Positions 1 to 8,702 of a stretch of 64,000 nucleotides of DNA are shown one piece after another. The stretch is from Lachnospiraceae bacterium (GTDB taxonomy: Bacteria; Bacillota; Clostridia; Lachnospirales; Lachnospiraceae): the NCBI GenBank assembly GCA_017542245.1, contig JAFXXN010000078.1, positions 124,001 through 188,000 of the forward strand, in the 5' to 3' direction. A model generated the notes under the pieces. It had not been told where the DNA came from and did no database searches. It worked only from the letters and a program-made list of their open reading frames with translations. The position numbers and the translations under genes are program-made. Within the stretch, counting starts at the first letter, position 1; the number at the start of each line of letters is the position of its first letter.

Positions 1-1
1 T

Positions 2-271
2 GCTCTTGTCAGCAAGACTATGGCAGCAGCTGCTGATTTTGGTTTTACAAAAATCGCTATTGCCGGCGGAGTTGCATCCAATTCAGCATTAAGGGCCGGG
101 ATGAAGGAAGCATGTGAGAAAGCCGGATACACGCTTTATTATCCATCCCCGATTTTATGTACGGATAATGCAGCCATGATCGGATGTGCAGCATATTATG
201 AATTTATTGCAGGGACCAGACACGGACTTGACCTTAATGCGGTTCCAAACCTGAAACTCGGGGAAAGATAA
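2..271 (+). CDS. tsaD: tRNA threonylcarbamoyladenosine modification protein TsaD, C-terminal part
   Basis: Only the last 89 codons are in the window; the gene begins before base 1. TsaD is the catalytic ASKHA-fold subunit that transfers threonylcarbamoyl to A37 of ANN-decoding tRNAs. The visible part carries the family's C-terminal signature IAGGVASNSALR, followed by YYPSPILCTDNAAMIG, which contains the conserved Asp-Asn of the nucleotide/metal site. The ending (DLNAVPNLKLGER) has the usual length for bacterial TsaD. The GH36 gene starts 36 bp later, with no terminator seen between them. The family call is secure; the length of the missing part is not known. Confidence 0.93.
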   Translation, partial: ALVSKTMAAAADFGFTKIAIAGGVASNSALRAGMKEACEKAGYTLYYPSPILCTDNAAMIGCAAYYEFIAGTRHGLDLNAVPNLKLGER

Positions 272-307
272 CGGCGAAGTGGCGACAGAATCTAACGGGA
301 GAAGAAG

Positions 308-2527
308 ATGGCAGATAAAGAGATTTTTTCGAAATTTGAGCTGGGTGATATGCTGGCGGTGTTTATAAAGGATAACAGAAGCGGAAGTGTGGGATTTACG
401 CTTCTGCCTAAAGGTTTTGATGAAAGAATTGAGCTTGACGGATGGTGGAGCGTAGAGCCTGCGGTACAGTGCAAGTTCGTAGGGGATAATTATCCGGATG
501 GATTTATTCATGGTCATTCGATGAAAAACAGCCAATCTGCAAACGATATGAAATTTGTGGGGCAGAGGGTTGAGATGGCGACAGAGGAAAGCAGCTCTGT
601 TTGTAAGATTATTACCGAATACGAGAGAAGGAATGTAAAAATATCTTCTATTCTGGAATATGCCGAAGGAGCTACTTTTATAAAGGCATACTCTGTGTTT
701 GAATCTGATTCCGCGGAAAAACAGACACTGGAGATGGCTTCATCCTTTAATATTTGTGCATTCCCATGTGTGGGGAAAGGTTTAAGGCAGAAAGACCTTA
801 TTCTTCACCGACTGAAATCAAAATGGAGTATGGAAGGCAAGCTCGAAAGCAGGGGATTCCTTGATATGGAGCTCGAGCCGGCATGGCTTAGGATTGGAGC
901 ATCAAGCGAGCGTTTTGGTGAAATAGGTTCGATGCCTGTCAGAAGGTATTTCCCATGGATGGTTGTGATAGACAGAGGAGAACGCAGCTATACAGAAAAA
1001 CTGGATGAGCGTAAAAGCTCAGACGCATCGGTACAGGATTCTTTAGGAAGCTGTGGTTACTCGATAGGAGCTCAGCTATATATCAACTCTTCATGGCAGA
1101 TGGAAGTATATAACAGGGATGAGAAAAATTCTCTGTCCGGCGGTATAGCTGACAGGGAGTTTGGGCACTGGATGAAGGATTTAAATCCGGGGGACAGATT
1201 TGTTACTCCTGAAGCAATCCTTACTGTATGCAAAAACACCTCCGCAGCTACTATCGATGAGATCAGCTGGCGTATGACAAGTGCGCAGAATATAAATCTG
1301 GAGAATGTTCCGGAATCCGAAAAAGAGCTTCCTGTCATATTCAATGAATATTGTACAAGCTGGGGCAATCCGACTGAACAGGAGATGGCAGATATTGCCG
1401 AAAGGCTTAAGGGACATGGAATAAAGTATTGTGTCATCGATGCAGGCTGGCATGTTAAAGACGGAAATGACTGGTCCGATATAGGTGACTGGATCACAAA
1501 TAAAAAGAAATTTCCCGGGGGACTTAAAAAAACTGCGGACAAGATACGCGAATGCGGAATGATACCGGGGTTATGGTACGAGATGGAAGTGGTCGGCAAG
1601 GATTCAGAGATGTTTAAAAAAGACGACATGCTCTTAAAACGTGATGGTATTCCGATCCAGACGATGTTCAGGCGTTTCCTTGATATGAGAAAACCTGAAG
1701 TCAGGGAATATCTATACGAACGTGTGATAAAGAATCTGAAGGAAAACGGCTACGGATATCTTAAAGTAGACTATAATGATAATATCGGAATAGGCTGTGA
1801 CGGCGCCGAGTCTTTAGGTGAGGGCATGAGAGAAAGTCTTGTGGAATCCCGTAATTTCTTTAAAAAGATAAGAGAAGAGATCCCGGATATTGTAATAGAG
1901 AACTGTTCTTCAGGCGGTCACCGGTTAGAACCTTCGATGCAGGCTGTAACTTCCATGGCATCTTTCTCCGATGCCCATGAATGGCAGGCAATCCCTGTGA
2001 TAGCTGCGAACGTTACACGTGCGATACTACCTGCTCAGAGCCAGATCTGGGCGGTGCTCCGTGCCAAAGATGATGAAAAGAGGCTCAGATATTCTTTAAG
2101 CAATACATTTCTTGGCAGGATGTGTCTTTCAGGAGATATGAGTACGATTTCTGACGAACAGATGAAAATAGTTGATGAGGCTATCGCATATTATAAGAAA
2201 TGCGCATCGGTCATTAAATATGGCAGAAATTTCCGGTTTGGTCCTTATCAGAACAGTTATAACGATCTTAAGGGCTGGCAGGCTGTAGTAAGAGTATCTG
2301 AGTCGAAGGATGAGGCGCTGGTTGTTGTAAATACCTTTAATACAGAAGGAAACGGCCGTATAGAATTTGATTTACCGTTTATCTATACCTGTACTGAAAG
2401 CAATAGCTTTGAAATAATTGACAGCTTTAAGAGAGAAGAGATCGGTATCAAGATTTTAGGCGAAAAGGTGATAGTAGATAACCTTTCGAATTTTGACGGG
2501 CTTGTATTCCGGCTTGGAAAATTTTGA
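308..2527 (+). CDS. GH36 alpha-galactosidase
   Basis: The 739-residue protein has no signal peptide, so it is probably cytoplasmic and acts on imported alpha-galactosides such as melibiose or raffinose. The order matches GH36: an N-terminal beta-sandwich (about 1-330), a TIM barrel with NEYCTSWGNP near 347 and the strand CVIDAGWH near 378, then YLKVDYN with the likely nucleophile Asp488, ENCSSGGHR near 535, and SFSDAHEW with a candidate acid/base Asp near 555. Most relatives have KWD around the nucleophile; here it is KVD, a small departure in the sugar pocket. The start is set by GGGAGAAG just upstream. No sugar transporter or regulator is adjacent. GH36 is clear; alpha-galactosidase is the commonest activity, but the substrate is inferred. 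Confidence 0.85.
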   Translation: MADKEIFSKFELGDMLAVFIKDNRSGSVGFTLLPKGFDERIELDGWWSVEPAVQCKFVGDNYPDGFIHGHSMKNSQSANDMKFVGQRVEMATEESSSVCKIITEYERRNVKISSILEYAEGATFIKAYSVFESDSAEKQTLEMASSFNICAFPCVGKGLRQKDLILHRLKSKWSMEGKLESRGFLDMELEPAWLRIGASSERFGEIGSMPVRRYFPWMVVIDRGERSYTEKLDERKSSDASVQDSLGSCGYSIGAQLYINSSWQMEVYNRDEKNSLSGGIADREFGHWMKDLNPGDRFVTPEAILTVCKNTSAATIDEISWRMTSAQNINLENVPESEKELPVIFNEYCTSWGNPTEQEMADIAERLKGHGIKYCVIDAGWHVKDGNDWSDIGDWITNKKKFPGGLKKTADKIRECGMIPGLWYEMEVVGKDSEMFKKDDMLLKRDGIPIQTMFRRFLDMRKPEVREYLYERVIKNLKENGYGYLKVDYNDNIGIGCDGAESLGEGMRESLVESRNFFKKIREEIPDIVIENCSSGGHRLEPSMQAVTSMASFSDAHEWQAIPVIAANVTRAILPAQSQIWAVLRAKDDEKRLRYSLSNTFLGRMCLSGDMSTISDEQMKIVDEAIAYYKKCASVIKYGRNFRFGPYQNSYNDLKGWQAVVRVSESKDEALVVVNTFNTEGNGRIEFDLPFIYTCTESNSFEIIDSFKREEIGIKILGEKVIVDNLSNFDGLVFRLGKF

Positions 2528-2566
2528 AACATTTTGAAAAATTTTTACGAGATTTTCAAAAAAAAC

Positions 2567-2595
2567 TTGACAGATTGCAAATAACGTGATATCAT
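2567..2595 (+). promoter_or_regulatory. Promoter of the tRNA-Ser genes
   Basis: TTGACA (2567-2572), a 17-bp spacer, then TATCAT (2590-2595). The tRNA-Ser(TGA) 5' end lies 16 bp after the -10 box, so a short leader is expected. This is a good match to a sigma-A promoter. Confidence 0.75.
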
Positions 2596-2610
2596 CTTTA
2601 AGTGTTGTTC

Positions 2611-2696
2611 GGAGAGTTGGCCGAGTGGTTGAAGGCGCTGGTCTTGAAAACCAGTGATCCCGTAAGGGACCGTGGGTTCGAATCCCACATTCTCCG
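2611..2696 (+). tRNA. tRNA-Ser (anticodon TGA)
   Basis: The acceptor arm GGAGAGT pairs with ATTCTCC (one G-T wobble), the T arm is GTGGG-TTCGAAT-CCCAC, and the anticodon stem-loop is CTGGT-CTTGAAA-ACCAG, giving anticodon TGA. There is a long class II variable arm around CCCGTAAGGG and a G discriminator, both typical of serine tRNA. CCA is not encoded. Confidence 0.96.
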
Positions 2697-2712
2697 CAAG
2701 GTTCTGGAAACG

Positions 2713-2746
2713 AATGACCACCTGTTAAGGTGGTTATTCTATTTTT
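2713..2746 (+). terminator. Terminator-like hairpin between the two tRNA-Ser genes
   Basis: AATGACCACCT and AGGTGGTTATT form an 11-bp stem (one wobble) with a GTTA loop, followed by the T-rich tail TTCTATTTTT. It would end or attenuate transcription after the first tRNA. Confidence 0.65.
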
Positions 2747-2792
2747 AGGACATAATTTAATATGACCCGGTGACGGGGTGATTTAGGTTTTT

Positions 2793-2881
2793 GGAGAAAT
2801 ACCCAAGAGGCTGAAGGGGCTCCCCTGGAAAGGGAGTAGAGCGTTAATAGCGCTGCATGGGTTCAAATCCCATTTTCTCCG
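2793..2881 (+). tRNA. tRNA-Ser (anticodon GGA)
   Basis: The acceptor GGAGAAA pairs with TTTCTCC, the T arm is ATGGG-TTCAAAT-CCCAT, and the anticodon stem-loop CTCCC-CTGGAAA-GGGAG gives anticodon GGA. There is a long class II variable arm and a G discriminator. No separate strong promoter is visible, so it may depend on read-through from the first tRNA-Ser. Confidence 0.96.
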
Positions 2882-2912
2882 CTTAATGTAGTAGACCTGG
2901 GTGGGTCTAATA

Positions 2913-2948
2913 ACGGGAACCATATTCAGGTGGTTCTCGTATTTTTTT
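2913..2948 (+). terminator. Rho-independent terminator after tRNA-Ser(GGA)
   Basis: ACGGGAACCA pairs with TGGTTCTCGT (10 bp, one wobble) and is followed directly by a run of seven T. Confidence 0.8.
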
Positions 2949-3055
2949 ATATAACAAAACAGAATATGCAGGGCATCGTTATGTTACCGAGGAAATGCAG
3001 AAAGCGTTTTTGAGGTGATATTGACATTTCTGTCTTTATGGAAGGAGGTTTTTTA

Positions 3056-4270
3056 ATGGCATCATATGTTTTACGAAAAGTGGCAAGAAAACTTCCGGGT
3101 ATGGTTATAAAACCCATACCGAAGCCCAGACCTAAAATAACAGAGGGATTCGGCAAGCGTAACAAAGTGGGTGAGATATGTAAGAATGCAGGTTATAAAA
3201 GTGTTCTGTTAATAACTGATAAAACTCTTCATTCTTTAGGTTACCATACTTCGATTGAAGAATCCCTTGAAAAAAATGGGATTAAGTGTACTTTGTTTTA
3301 TGAAATCAACAGCGAACCCAATATTGATATTATCGATATGGGAAGAAAAAAGGTTGCGGAATCTGAAGCTGAATGCATTATAGCACTTGGCGGCGGATCG
3401 GTACTTGACTCTTCAAAGATGATAGCTGCCGGAGCAAAGCTGAAGCATCTGAATACTCACGCACTACTGTTAAAATTCCTGCCCGTGGACGGGGGCACCC
3501 TTCCGATAATCAGTATTCCGAGTACAGCCGGTACCGGAGCAGAGTTTACTGTCGGAGCGGTTGTAACTAATCACAGAGGAACAAAATGCGCCACTGTTAT
3601 TGTCGGACTGAACGTTACAAACGTTATCCTGGACAATGAACTTATGATAAATACTCCAAGGTCAGTAACTGCCGCCTGTGGTATAGATGCATTGAGCCAT
3701 GGGCTTGAAGGTTTTGTGGCAAGCGTTGATTCAGGAAAAGTAAACGAAAAGAAGAGCATGGAATGTGTAAAACTGGTGCTTGAAAATCTGCCGAAAGTTT
3801 TGGATGAGCCGAAGAATATCGTGGCAAGACAGAATATGTGCAGGGCTGCTTTTCTTGGCGGAAATGCTATAAACGAGCAACTTGCCGGATATGTTCATGC
3901 ATTTGCTCATTCCATCGGAGCTATGTATCATATTCCACATGGTAATGCTATTGCTCTATGCCTTCTTCCTGTTATGTATTTTCAAAAATACAGCTGTACC
4001 GACAGACTCTCGGCATTGGCAAGATTCTGCGGCCTGGCGGATGAAGAAACGGATGATATTTCGGCTTCGGATAAGCTTCTTGAAGCTTTGAAGGAGCTGA
4101 TCGATAAATGCGGATTTGAGAAACCTGAATTCATTAATGTAGAGGATTATCATGAACTGGCAGAGCGTATTTCAAACGATGCAATCAATTATTCACCGCC
4201 GATTACTATGAGAAACGATGAGATTTTCCTACTGCTAGACAATATCAGAGGAAAAAGCAGCCACATTTAA
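3056..4270 (+). CDS. Iron-containing alcohol dehydrogenase
   Basis: This 404-residue protein belongs to the group III (Fe-type) dehydrogenases, which interconvert alcohols and aldehydes/ketones with NAD(P)H. The N-terminal Rossmann-like half carries ALGGGSVLDSSKM, the dinucleotide/metal-proximal motif, and IPSTAGTGAEFT. The helical C-terminal half carries GIDALSHGLEGF and a stretch with several His (VHAFAHSIGAMYHIPHGNAI) that supplies metal ligands. The start is taken at 3056, not an in-frame ATG at 3038, because GGAGG at 3043-3048 sits between them with proper spacing for 3056. A basic stretch of about 40 residues precedes the Rossmann part. The true substrate cannot be read from sequence. 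Confidence 0.88.
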   Translation: MASYVLRKVARKLPGMVIKPIPKPRPKITEGFGKRNKVGEICKNAGYKSVLLITDKTLHSLGYHTSIEESLEKNGIKCTLFYEINSEPNIDIIDMGRKKVAESEAECIIALGGGSVLDSSKMIAAGAKLKHLNTHALLLKFLPVDGGTLPIISIPSTAGTGAEFTVGAVVTNHRGTKCATVIVGLNVTNVILDNELMINTPRSVTAACGIDALSHGLEGFVASVDSGKVNEKKSMECVKLVLENLPKVLDEPKNIVARQNMCRAAFLGGNAINEQLAGYVHAFAHSIGAMYHIPHGNAIALCLLPVMYFQKYSCTDRLSALARFCGLADEETDDISASDKLLEALKELIDKCGFEKPEFINVEDYHELAERISNDAINYSPPITMRNDEIFLLLDNIRGKSSHI

Positions 4271-4302
4271 AAATATAAAAAAAGATCCGGAGGATATTTA
4301 AC

Positions 4303-6042
4303 ATGAGTGATGAAGAGAAGATTTCCGTAATTCCCGAAGCGGATGAGAATACGAGAAATTTTATTTACAATTTTATTGAAGAAGATATTGCTAAAGGCGG
4401 TCAGTATGAGGGAAAGACCGTACATACACGTTTTCCTCCGGAACCTAACGGATATCTCCATATCGGACATTGCAAGGCACTTTGCATTGATTTCGGCATG
4501 GCTGAGAAATTCGGCGGACTCTGCAATCTTCGTATGGATGATACGAATCCTGCAAAGGAGGATACCGAGTATGTTGACGCTATCAAACAGGATATCCACT
4601 GGCTCGGTTTTGACTGGGGTGATAGATTTTACTATGGATCCGATTATTTTGAGAAAGACTATGAATATGCAATAGAGCTTATAAAGAAAGGTCTTGCATA
4701 TGTATGCGAACTCAGTCCCGAGGAATTTAAGGAATACAGAGGAGATATCAATACTCCGGCGAGATCACCTTTTAGGGATAGACCAGTAGAGGAGAATCTT
4801 GCTTTATTCGAGAAGATGAAGAACGGAGAAGTGGAAGAGGGAAAGATGATTCTCCGTGCTAAGATCGATCTTGCGAGCGGAAACTTTAATATGCGTGATC
4901 CGGTAATATACAGGATACGTTTTATAAACCATCATCGTCAGGGAACCAAATGGTGTATTTTTCCTATGTATGATTTCGCTCATCCTATCCAGGATGCATT
5001 AGAAGGGATTACACATTCTTTATGCTCATTAGAGTATGAGGATCACAGACCGTTATATAACTGGGTTGTGGAAAATGTTTCCATACCTTATCACAAGCCC
5101 AGACAGATAGAGTTCGCACGTCTTGGCATCGACCATACTGTCATGAGTAAGAGAAAACTCAGACAGCTGGTTGAAGAAAAATATGTTTCAGGTTGGGACG
5201 ATCCGAGAATGCCTACTCTTTGCGGACTTCGACGCAGAGGTTATACTGCAAAGTCGATAAGGAATTTCTGTGATACGATAGGGGTCGCAAAAAATACGAA
5301 TGTTATAGAATTTGCAGAGCTTGAGAGATGCTTAAGAGATGATCTGAACGCTACCGCAGAACGTACTATGGCGGTTCTTCATCCTGTTAAACTTACTGTT
5401 ACCAATTATCCTGAAGGTCAGTCCGAAACTTTTGAAGTTGAGAATAATCCCACTGATCCTTCACAGGGAACACATACTATCACATTCAGCCGTAATCTTT
5501 ATATCGAAGAGGATGACTTCATGGAGGAGCCTATTCCGAAATATAAGAGAATGTTCCCGGGAAATGAGGTGAGACTCAAAGGAGCTTATCTTGCAAAATG
5601 TACCGGATGTGTAAAGGATGAGAACGGTAAAGTGGTTGAGGTACTCTGTGAGTATGATCCTGATTCACGCGGCGGAGATCCTGCTGATGGACGAAAAGTC
5701 AAGGGTGCTACAATCCACTGGGTTGATTCTGAAAACTGTCTTGATGCAGAGGTTCGTCTTTATGATAACCTTTTCTCAGATCCTCAGCCTGACGGACCCG
5801 ATAAGAATTTCCTTGAGGCCCTTAATCCCGAGAGTCTGATAGTTCTTAACGGATGTAAGGTTGAAAAGTCAATGCTTGCGGTTGCAAAGGAATTTGATAC
5901 CAGAGAGAACAAGACAGGAACAAATGCTCCGACATTCCAGTTTATGCGTGTAGGCTTTTTCTGCCTTGATAATAAGGACAGCAGTGCCGATCATCTCGTA
6001 TTTAACAGAAGCGTATCGCTTAAGGATGGATTTAAGAAGTAG
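4303..6042 (+). CDS. glnS: Glutamine--tRNA ligase
   Basis: GlnRS charges tRNA-Gln with glutamine directly. The 579-residue protein has the class I signature FPPEPNGYLHIGH near 46-58, the typical RMDDTNPAKED, and VMSKRKL in place of KMSKS near 285, followed by the GlnRS-type sequence SGWDDPRMPTLCGLRRRGYT. Together these exclude GluRS. The anticodon-binding beta-barrels follow (about 345-579). A good site (CCGGAGGATATTTAAC-ATG) sets the start. Many clostridia instead make Gln-tRNA through GluRS and GatCAB, so a GlnRS here is of evolutionary interest. It probably forms an operon with the small gene that starts 12 bp downstream. Confidence 0.96.
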   Translation: MSDEEKISVIPEADENTRNFIYNFIEEDIAKGGQYEGKTVHTRFPPEPNGYLHIGHCKALCIDFGMAEKFGGLCNLRMDDTNPAKEDTEYVDAIKQDIHWLGFDWGDRFYYGSDYFEKDYEYAIELIKKGLAYVCELSPEEFKEYRGDINTPARSPFRDRPVEENLALFEKMKNGEVEEGKMILRAKIDLASGNFNMRDPVIYRIRFINHHRQGTKWCIFPMYDFAHPIQDALEGITHSLCSLEYEDHRPLYNWVVENVSIPYHKPRQIEFARLGIDHTVMSKRKLRQLVEEKYVSGWDDPRMPTLCGLRRRGYTAKSIRNFCDTIGVAKNTNVIEFAELERCLRDDLNATAERTMAVLHPVKLTVTNYPEGQSETFEVENNPTDPSQGTHTITFSRNLYIEEDDFMEEPIPKYKRMFPGNEVRLKGAYLAKCTGCVKDENGKVVEVLCEYDPDSRGGDPADGRKVKGATIHWVDSENCLDAEVRLYDNLFSDPQPDGPDKNFLEALNPESLIVLNGCKVEKSMLAVAKEFDTRENKTGTNAPTFQFMRVGFFCLDNKDSSADHLVFNRSVSLKDGFKK

Positions 6043-6054
6043 AATGGTGAGATT

Positions 6055-6321
6055 ATGGGATTAACAGATTTGTTCAAAAACAAATATGAAAAGAAGCTGG
6101 ACGGTATCCTTGAAGAAATGCAAATGAATATGAGCAATAACTATAAGGATAATGCTCAAAAAAATCTCGAGGAGTTCGAATCCGCACTTAATAGGTTTAT
6201 TGAAGCCGGGCATCTTAAAGAAAAATCCCGGAAGAATTATGAGGATATGCTTACTTCCTTTAAAGAAAGATTAAAGGGATATTCTCATAAAGACCAGAAA
6301 CCTTACTGGACAAAGGATTGA
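6055..6321 (+). CDS. Small helical protein of unknown function
   Basis: I do not recognise this 88-residue protein. It is rich in Lys, Glu, Asn and Leu, has no Cys or membrane segment, and looks all-helical, possibly a coiled-coil or small adaptor. It starts 12 bp after glnS with the modest site GGTGAG, which suggests translational coupling. Coding is supported by a full frame with operon spacing and composition like its neighbours. No function is proposed. Confidence 0.7.
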   Translation: MGLTDLFKNKYEKKLDGILEEMQMNMSNNYKDNAQKNLEEFESALNRFIEAGHLKEKSRKNYEDMLTSFKERLKGYSHKDQKPYWTKD

Positions 6322-6372
6322 TATATTAAAAAATGTATCGCGCAGATTGTTATCGGGAGGAATTCTAAACGG

Positions 6373-7506
6373 ATGTTTGAAAATGTTGAAACGCCATGCT
6401 ATATAGTGGATGAGGCAAAGATTAAGAAGAATCTTGCTATACTGAAAAGTGTTGAAGAAGAGAGCGGAGCTCATGTTTTATTGGCTCAGAAAGCGTTTTC
6501 GATGTTTTCTCTTTATCCTCTTATCGGGCAGTATATAAGCGGGACTACTGCGAGCGGTCTTTTTGAAGCACGCCTCGGATATGAGAAAATGGGTAAGGAA
6601 AATCATGTATACGCTCCCGCCTATAAAGTGGAGCATATGGAAGAACTGGTTAAAATCTGTGACCATATAATCTTTAACAGTTTTGCTCAGTATGACAAGT
6701 TCAGCGATATGGTGAAAAAGGCAGGAGTAAGTGCCGGCATCAGGATAAATCCCATGTGTTCTACCCAGGAAGGGCATGAGATATATGATCCGTGTGCTTT
6801 TGGTTCAAGGCTCGGAGTTACAAAAGAAAATTTCCGCGAGGATTATTTGTTTGGTGAAGGCGGGATAGAGGGACTTCATGTACATACGCTTTGTGAGCAG
6901 AATTCCGATGCACTTGTTACTACTTTTAAAGCAGTGGAGGAGCAGTTCGGAGAGTTCCTTTATAAAGTGAAATGGCTAAACCTCGGAGGAGGACATCATA
7001 TTACAAGAAGTGATTATGATATTAAGGCACTTGTGGAACTAGTACGTTATATCCGAAAAAAATATGATGTGGAAGTTTATTTAGAGCCCGGAGAAGCTAT
7101 AGCCCTTAATGCGGGCTATCTGGTTACGGAAGTTATGGATAAGGTAAAGAACGGTATGGAAATCCTGATACTTGATGCTTCCGCTGCATGCCATATGCCG
7201 GATGTCCTGGAAATGCCGTATCGGCCTCCTCTGCGGGACGGATTCGAGCCACAAGAAAAAAAATATACCTACAGATTGTCTTCCCTTACATGTCTCGCGG
7301 GAGATGTGATAGGAGATTACAGTTTCGATAAAGAGATAAAAATCGGTGACAGACTTGTATTTGAGGATATGGCTATTTATTCTATGGTAAAGAATAATAC
7401 GTTTAACGGTATTCCGCTGCCGGATATCCTGCTTTTAAAAGAAGACGGACACATAGAAAATGTAAAAACATTCGGATACGAGGATTTTAAAGTGAGATTA
7501 TCGTAA
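6373..7506 (+). CDS. nspC: Carboxynorspermidine/carboxyspermidine decarboxylase
   Basis: NspC is a fold-III PLP enzyme that makes spermidine or norspermidine from the carboxy precursor in the polyamine route that bypasses S-adenosylmethionine decarboxylase. The 377-residue protein has TPCYIVDEAKI at the N terminus, the PLP lysine in LLAQKAFS (Lys40), GLHVHTLCEQNSD, the phosphate-binding LNLGGGHHI, EPGEAI, and the NspC hallmark CHMPDVLEMPYRPP near 275. The partner carboxynorspermidine dehydrogenase is not in the window. The start has a strong GGGAGGAA site 12 bp upstream. The reaction is well supported; the exact polyamine is inferred. Confidence 0.93.
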   Translation: MFENVETPCYIVDEAKIKKNLAILKSVEEESGAHVLLAQKAFSMFSLYPLIGQYISGTTASGLFEARLGYEKMGKENHVYAPAYKVEHMEELVKICDHIIFNSFAQYDKFSDMVKKAGVSAGIRINPMCSTQEGHEIYDPCAFGSRLGVTKENFREDYLFGEGGIEGLHVHTLCEQNSDALVTTFKAVEEQFGEFLYKVKWLNLGGGHHITRSDYDIKALVELVRYIRKKYDVEVYLEPGEAIALNAGYLVTEVMDKVKNGMEILILDASAACHMPDVLEMPYRPPLRDGFEPQEKKYTYRLSSLTCLAGDVIGDYSFDKEIKIGDRLVFEDMAIYSMVKNNTFNGIPLPDILLLKEDGHIENVKTFGYEDFKVRLS

Positions 7507-7544
7507 CGATATTGTTTAAATACCCAAATAGTTTTGAGGATGGT

Positions 7545-8108
7545 ATGCTATATATAATTAGACACGGGAAAACCGATTGGAATGAGAAACATAAGATCCA
7601 GGGGCAGATAGATATACCGCTGAATGAAGTTGGAAGAAAGATGGCAGAGAATGCTTCCGAAAGGTATAAAGACGTACATTTTGATGTGTGTTACTGTTCC
7701 ACACTTAAAAGAGCAAGGGAAACTGCCGACCTTTTGCTTAAGGGCAGGGATATACCTATCTTTTATGATGACCGGCTTAGAGAATTTGGTTTTGGGATAT
7801 ATGAGGGAACCGAAAACAGTTTTTCAATCCCGGGTTGTCCGGTAAATGAGTTCTTTTTTCATCCCGAAGAATATAAAGTTCCTGTTGAAGGCGGAGAAAG
7901 CTTAGACGGACTTTTTAAGAGAACCGGAGAGTTCTTAAGAGAAGTTGCTTTTCCGCTTATACGTGAAGGAAAGGATGTCCTGATCGTCGGACACGGAGCA
8001 ATGAATTCATGTATTATCTGTCAGATAAAATATGGTTCCGACAGAACGAAATTTTGGAAGGACGGGATACCGAACTGCGAACTTATGAAACTGGATGTGA
8101 AAATATAA
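7545..8108 (+). CDS. Histidine phosphatase (phosphoglycerate mutase-like) family protein
   Basis: The protein opens with IIRHGKTDWNEKHKIQGQ, the RHG motif whose His is phosphorylated during catalysis. It has Arg and Glu contacts in STLKRARETA and the second catalytic His in VLIVGHGAMN. At 187 residues it fits the small-molecule phosphatase branch (CobC, PhoE-like) better than true glycolytic mutase. I place the start at ATG 7545 after TTGAGGA; an in-frame TTG at 7512 would add 11 residues with no ribosome site. It follows nspC closely. The substrate is unknown; no cobalamin genes are nearby to support CobC. Confidence 0.85.
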   Translation: MLYIIRHGKTDWNEKHKIQGQIDIPLNEVGRKMAENASERYKDVHFDVCYCSTLKRARETADLLLKGRDIPIFYDDRLREFGFGIYEGTENSFSIPGCPVNEFFFHPEEYKVPVEGGESLDGLFKRTGEFLREVAFPLIREGKDVLIVGHGAMNSCIICQIKYGSDRTKFWKDGIPNCELMKLDVKI

Positions 8109-8204
8109 CAAAATTGACATATCATTAAATTTGATGAGAGTGGATAACCGGTAATTTACGATAGAGATAAGATATGCAGAAATCGCAAGAAGGAGAAAAA
8201 TAAG

Positions 8205-8681
8205 ATGAAGCCCAGTGAGAAAACAAATGTTATGCGGGTCCTCGACGGGAAAAAAATAGAATACAAGAGTCATTCTTACGAAGCTGATCCGACTCTTACG
8301 GGAGAAGATATAGCAGGTATCCTCGGAGAAGATACTGCCAATGTGTTTAAAACTTTGGTTACGCAGGGGAAATCCAATGCATATTATGTGTTTGTAATTC
8401 CGGTAATGGGGGAATTAGATTTGAAGAAGGCAGCCAAAGCATCCGGAGAGAAAGCGATAAGCATGATCAAACAAAAAGATCTGTTACCGCTTACCGGATA
8501 TGTTCACGGAGGATGTTCACCTATTGGGATGAAGAAACAGTTTAAGACTTTTATACACGAAACAGCACCCGGTCTTGACCGTATTTTTGTCAGCGCAGGA
8601 AAGGTGGGTTTTCAGATTGAACTGTCTCCGGCTGATCTGATAAAAGTTGCAGGGTGTATACCGGTGGATTTATTATCATAA
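8205..8681 (+). CDS. ybaK: YbaK/EbsC-type aminoacyl-tRNA deacylase
   Basis: This trans-editing family hydrolyses Cys-tRNA(Pro), formed when ProRS mischarges cysteine. The 158-residue length matches single-domain YbaK. The conserved Lys is in NVFKTLV near 46, with ELDLKKAAKASG and the binding loop YVHGGCSPIGMKKQF near 104-118, which contains the GGxSP-type motif with Cys before Ser. The ribosome site is AAGGAGAAAAATAAG. Relatives in this superfamily (ProXp) edit other residues, so Cys-tRNA(Pro) is the best guess, not proven. Confidence 0.9.
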   Translation: MKPSEKTNVMRVLDGKKIEYKSHSYEADPTLTGEDIAGILGEDTANVFKTLVTQGKSNAYYVFVIPVMGELDLKKAAKASGEKAISMIKQKDLLPLTGYVHGGCSPIGMKKQFKTFIHETAPGLDRIFVSAGKVGFQIELSPADLIKVAGCIPVDLLS

Positions 8682-8702
8682 AAAATATATTTTGGGGTGG
8701 AT

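Noticed and set aside
2-2527. A galactoside utilisation operon
   Set aside because: Only the GH36 gene is present; no transporter, regulator or gal genes are nearby.
3038-3055. Upstream ATG for the iron alcohol dehydrogenase
   Set aside because: The GGAGG site lies after this ATG, so it serves the ATG at 3056.
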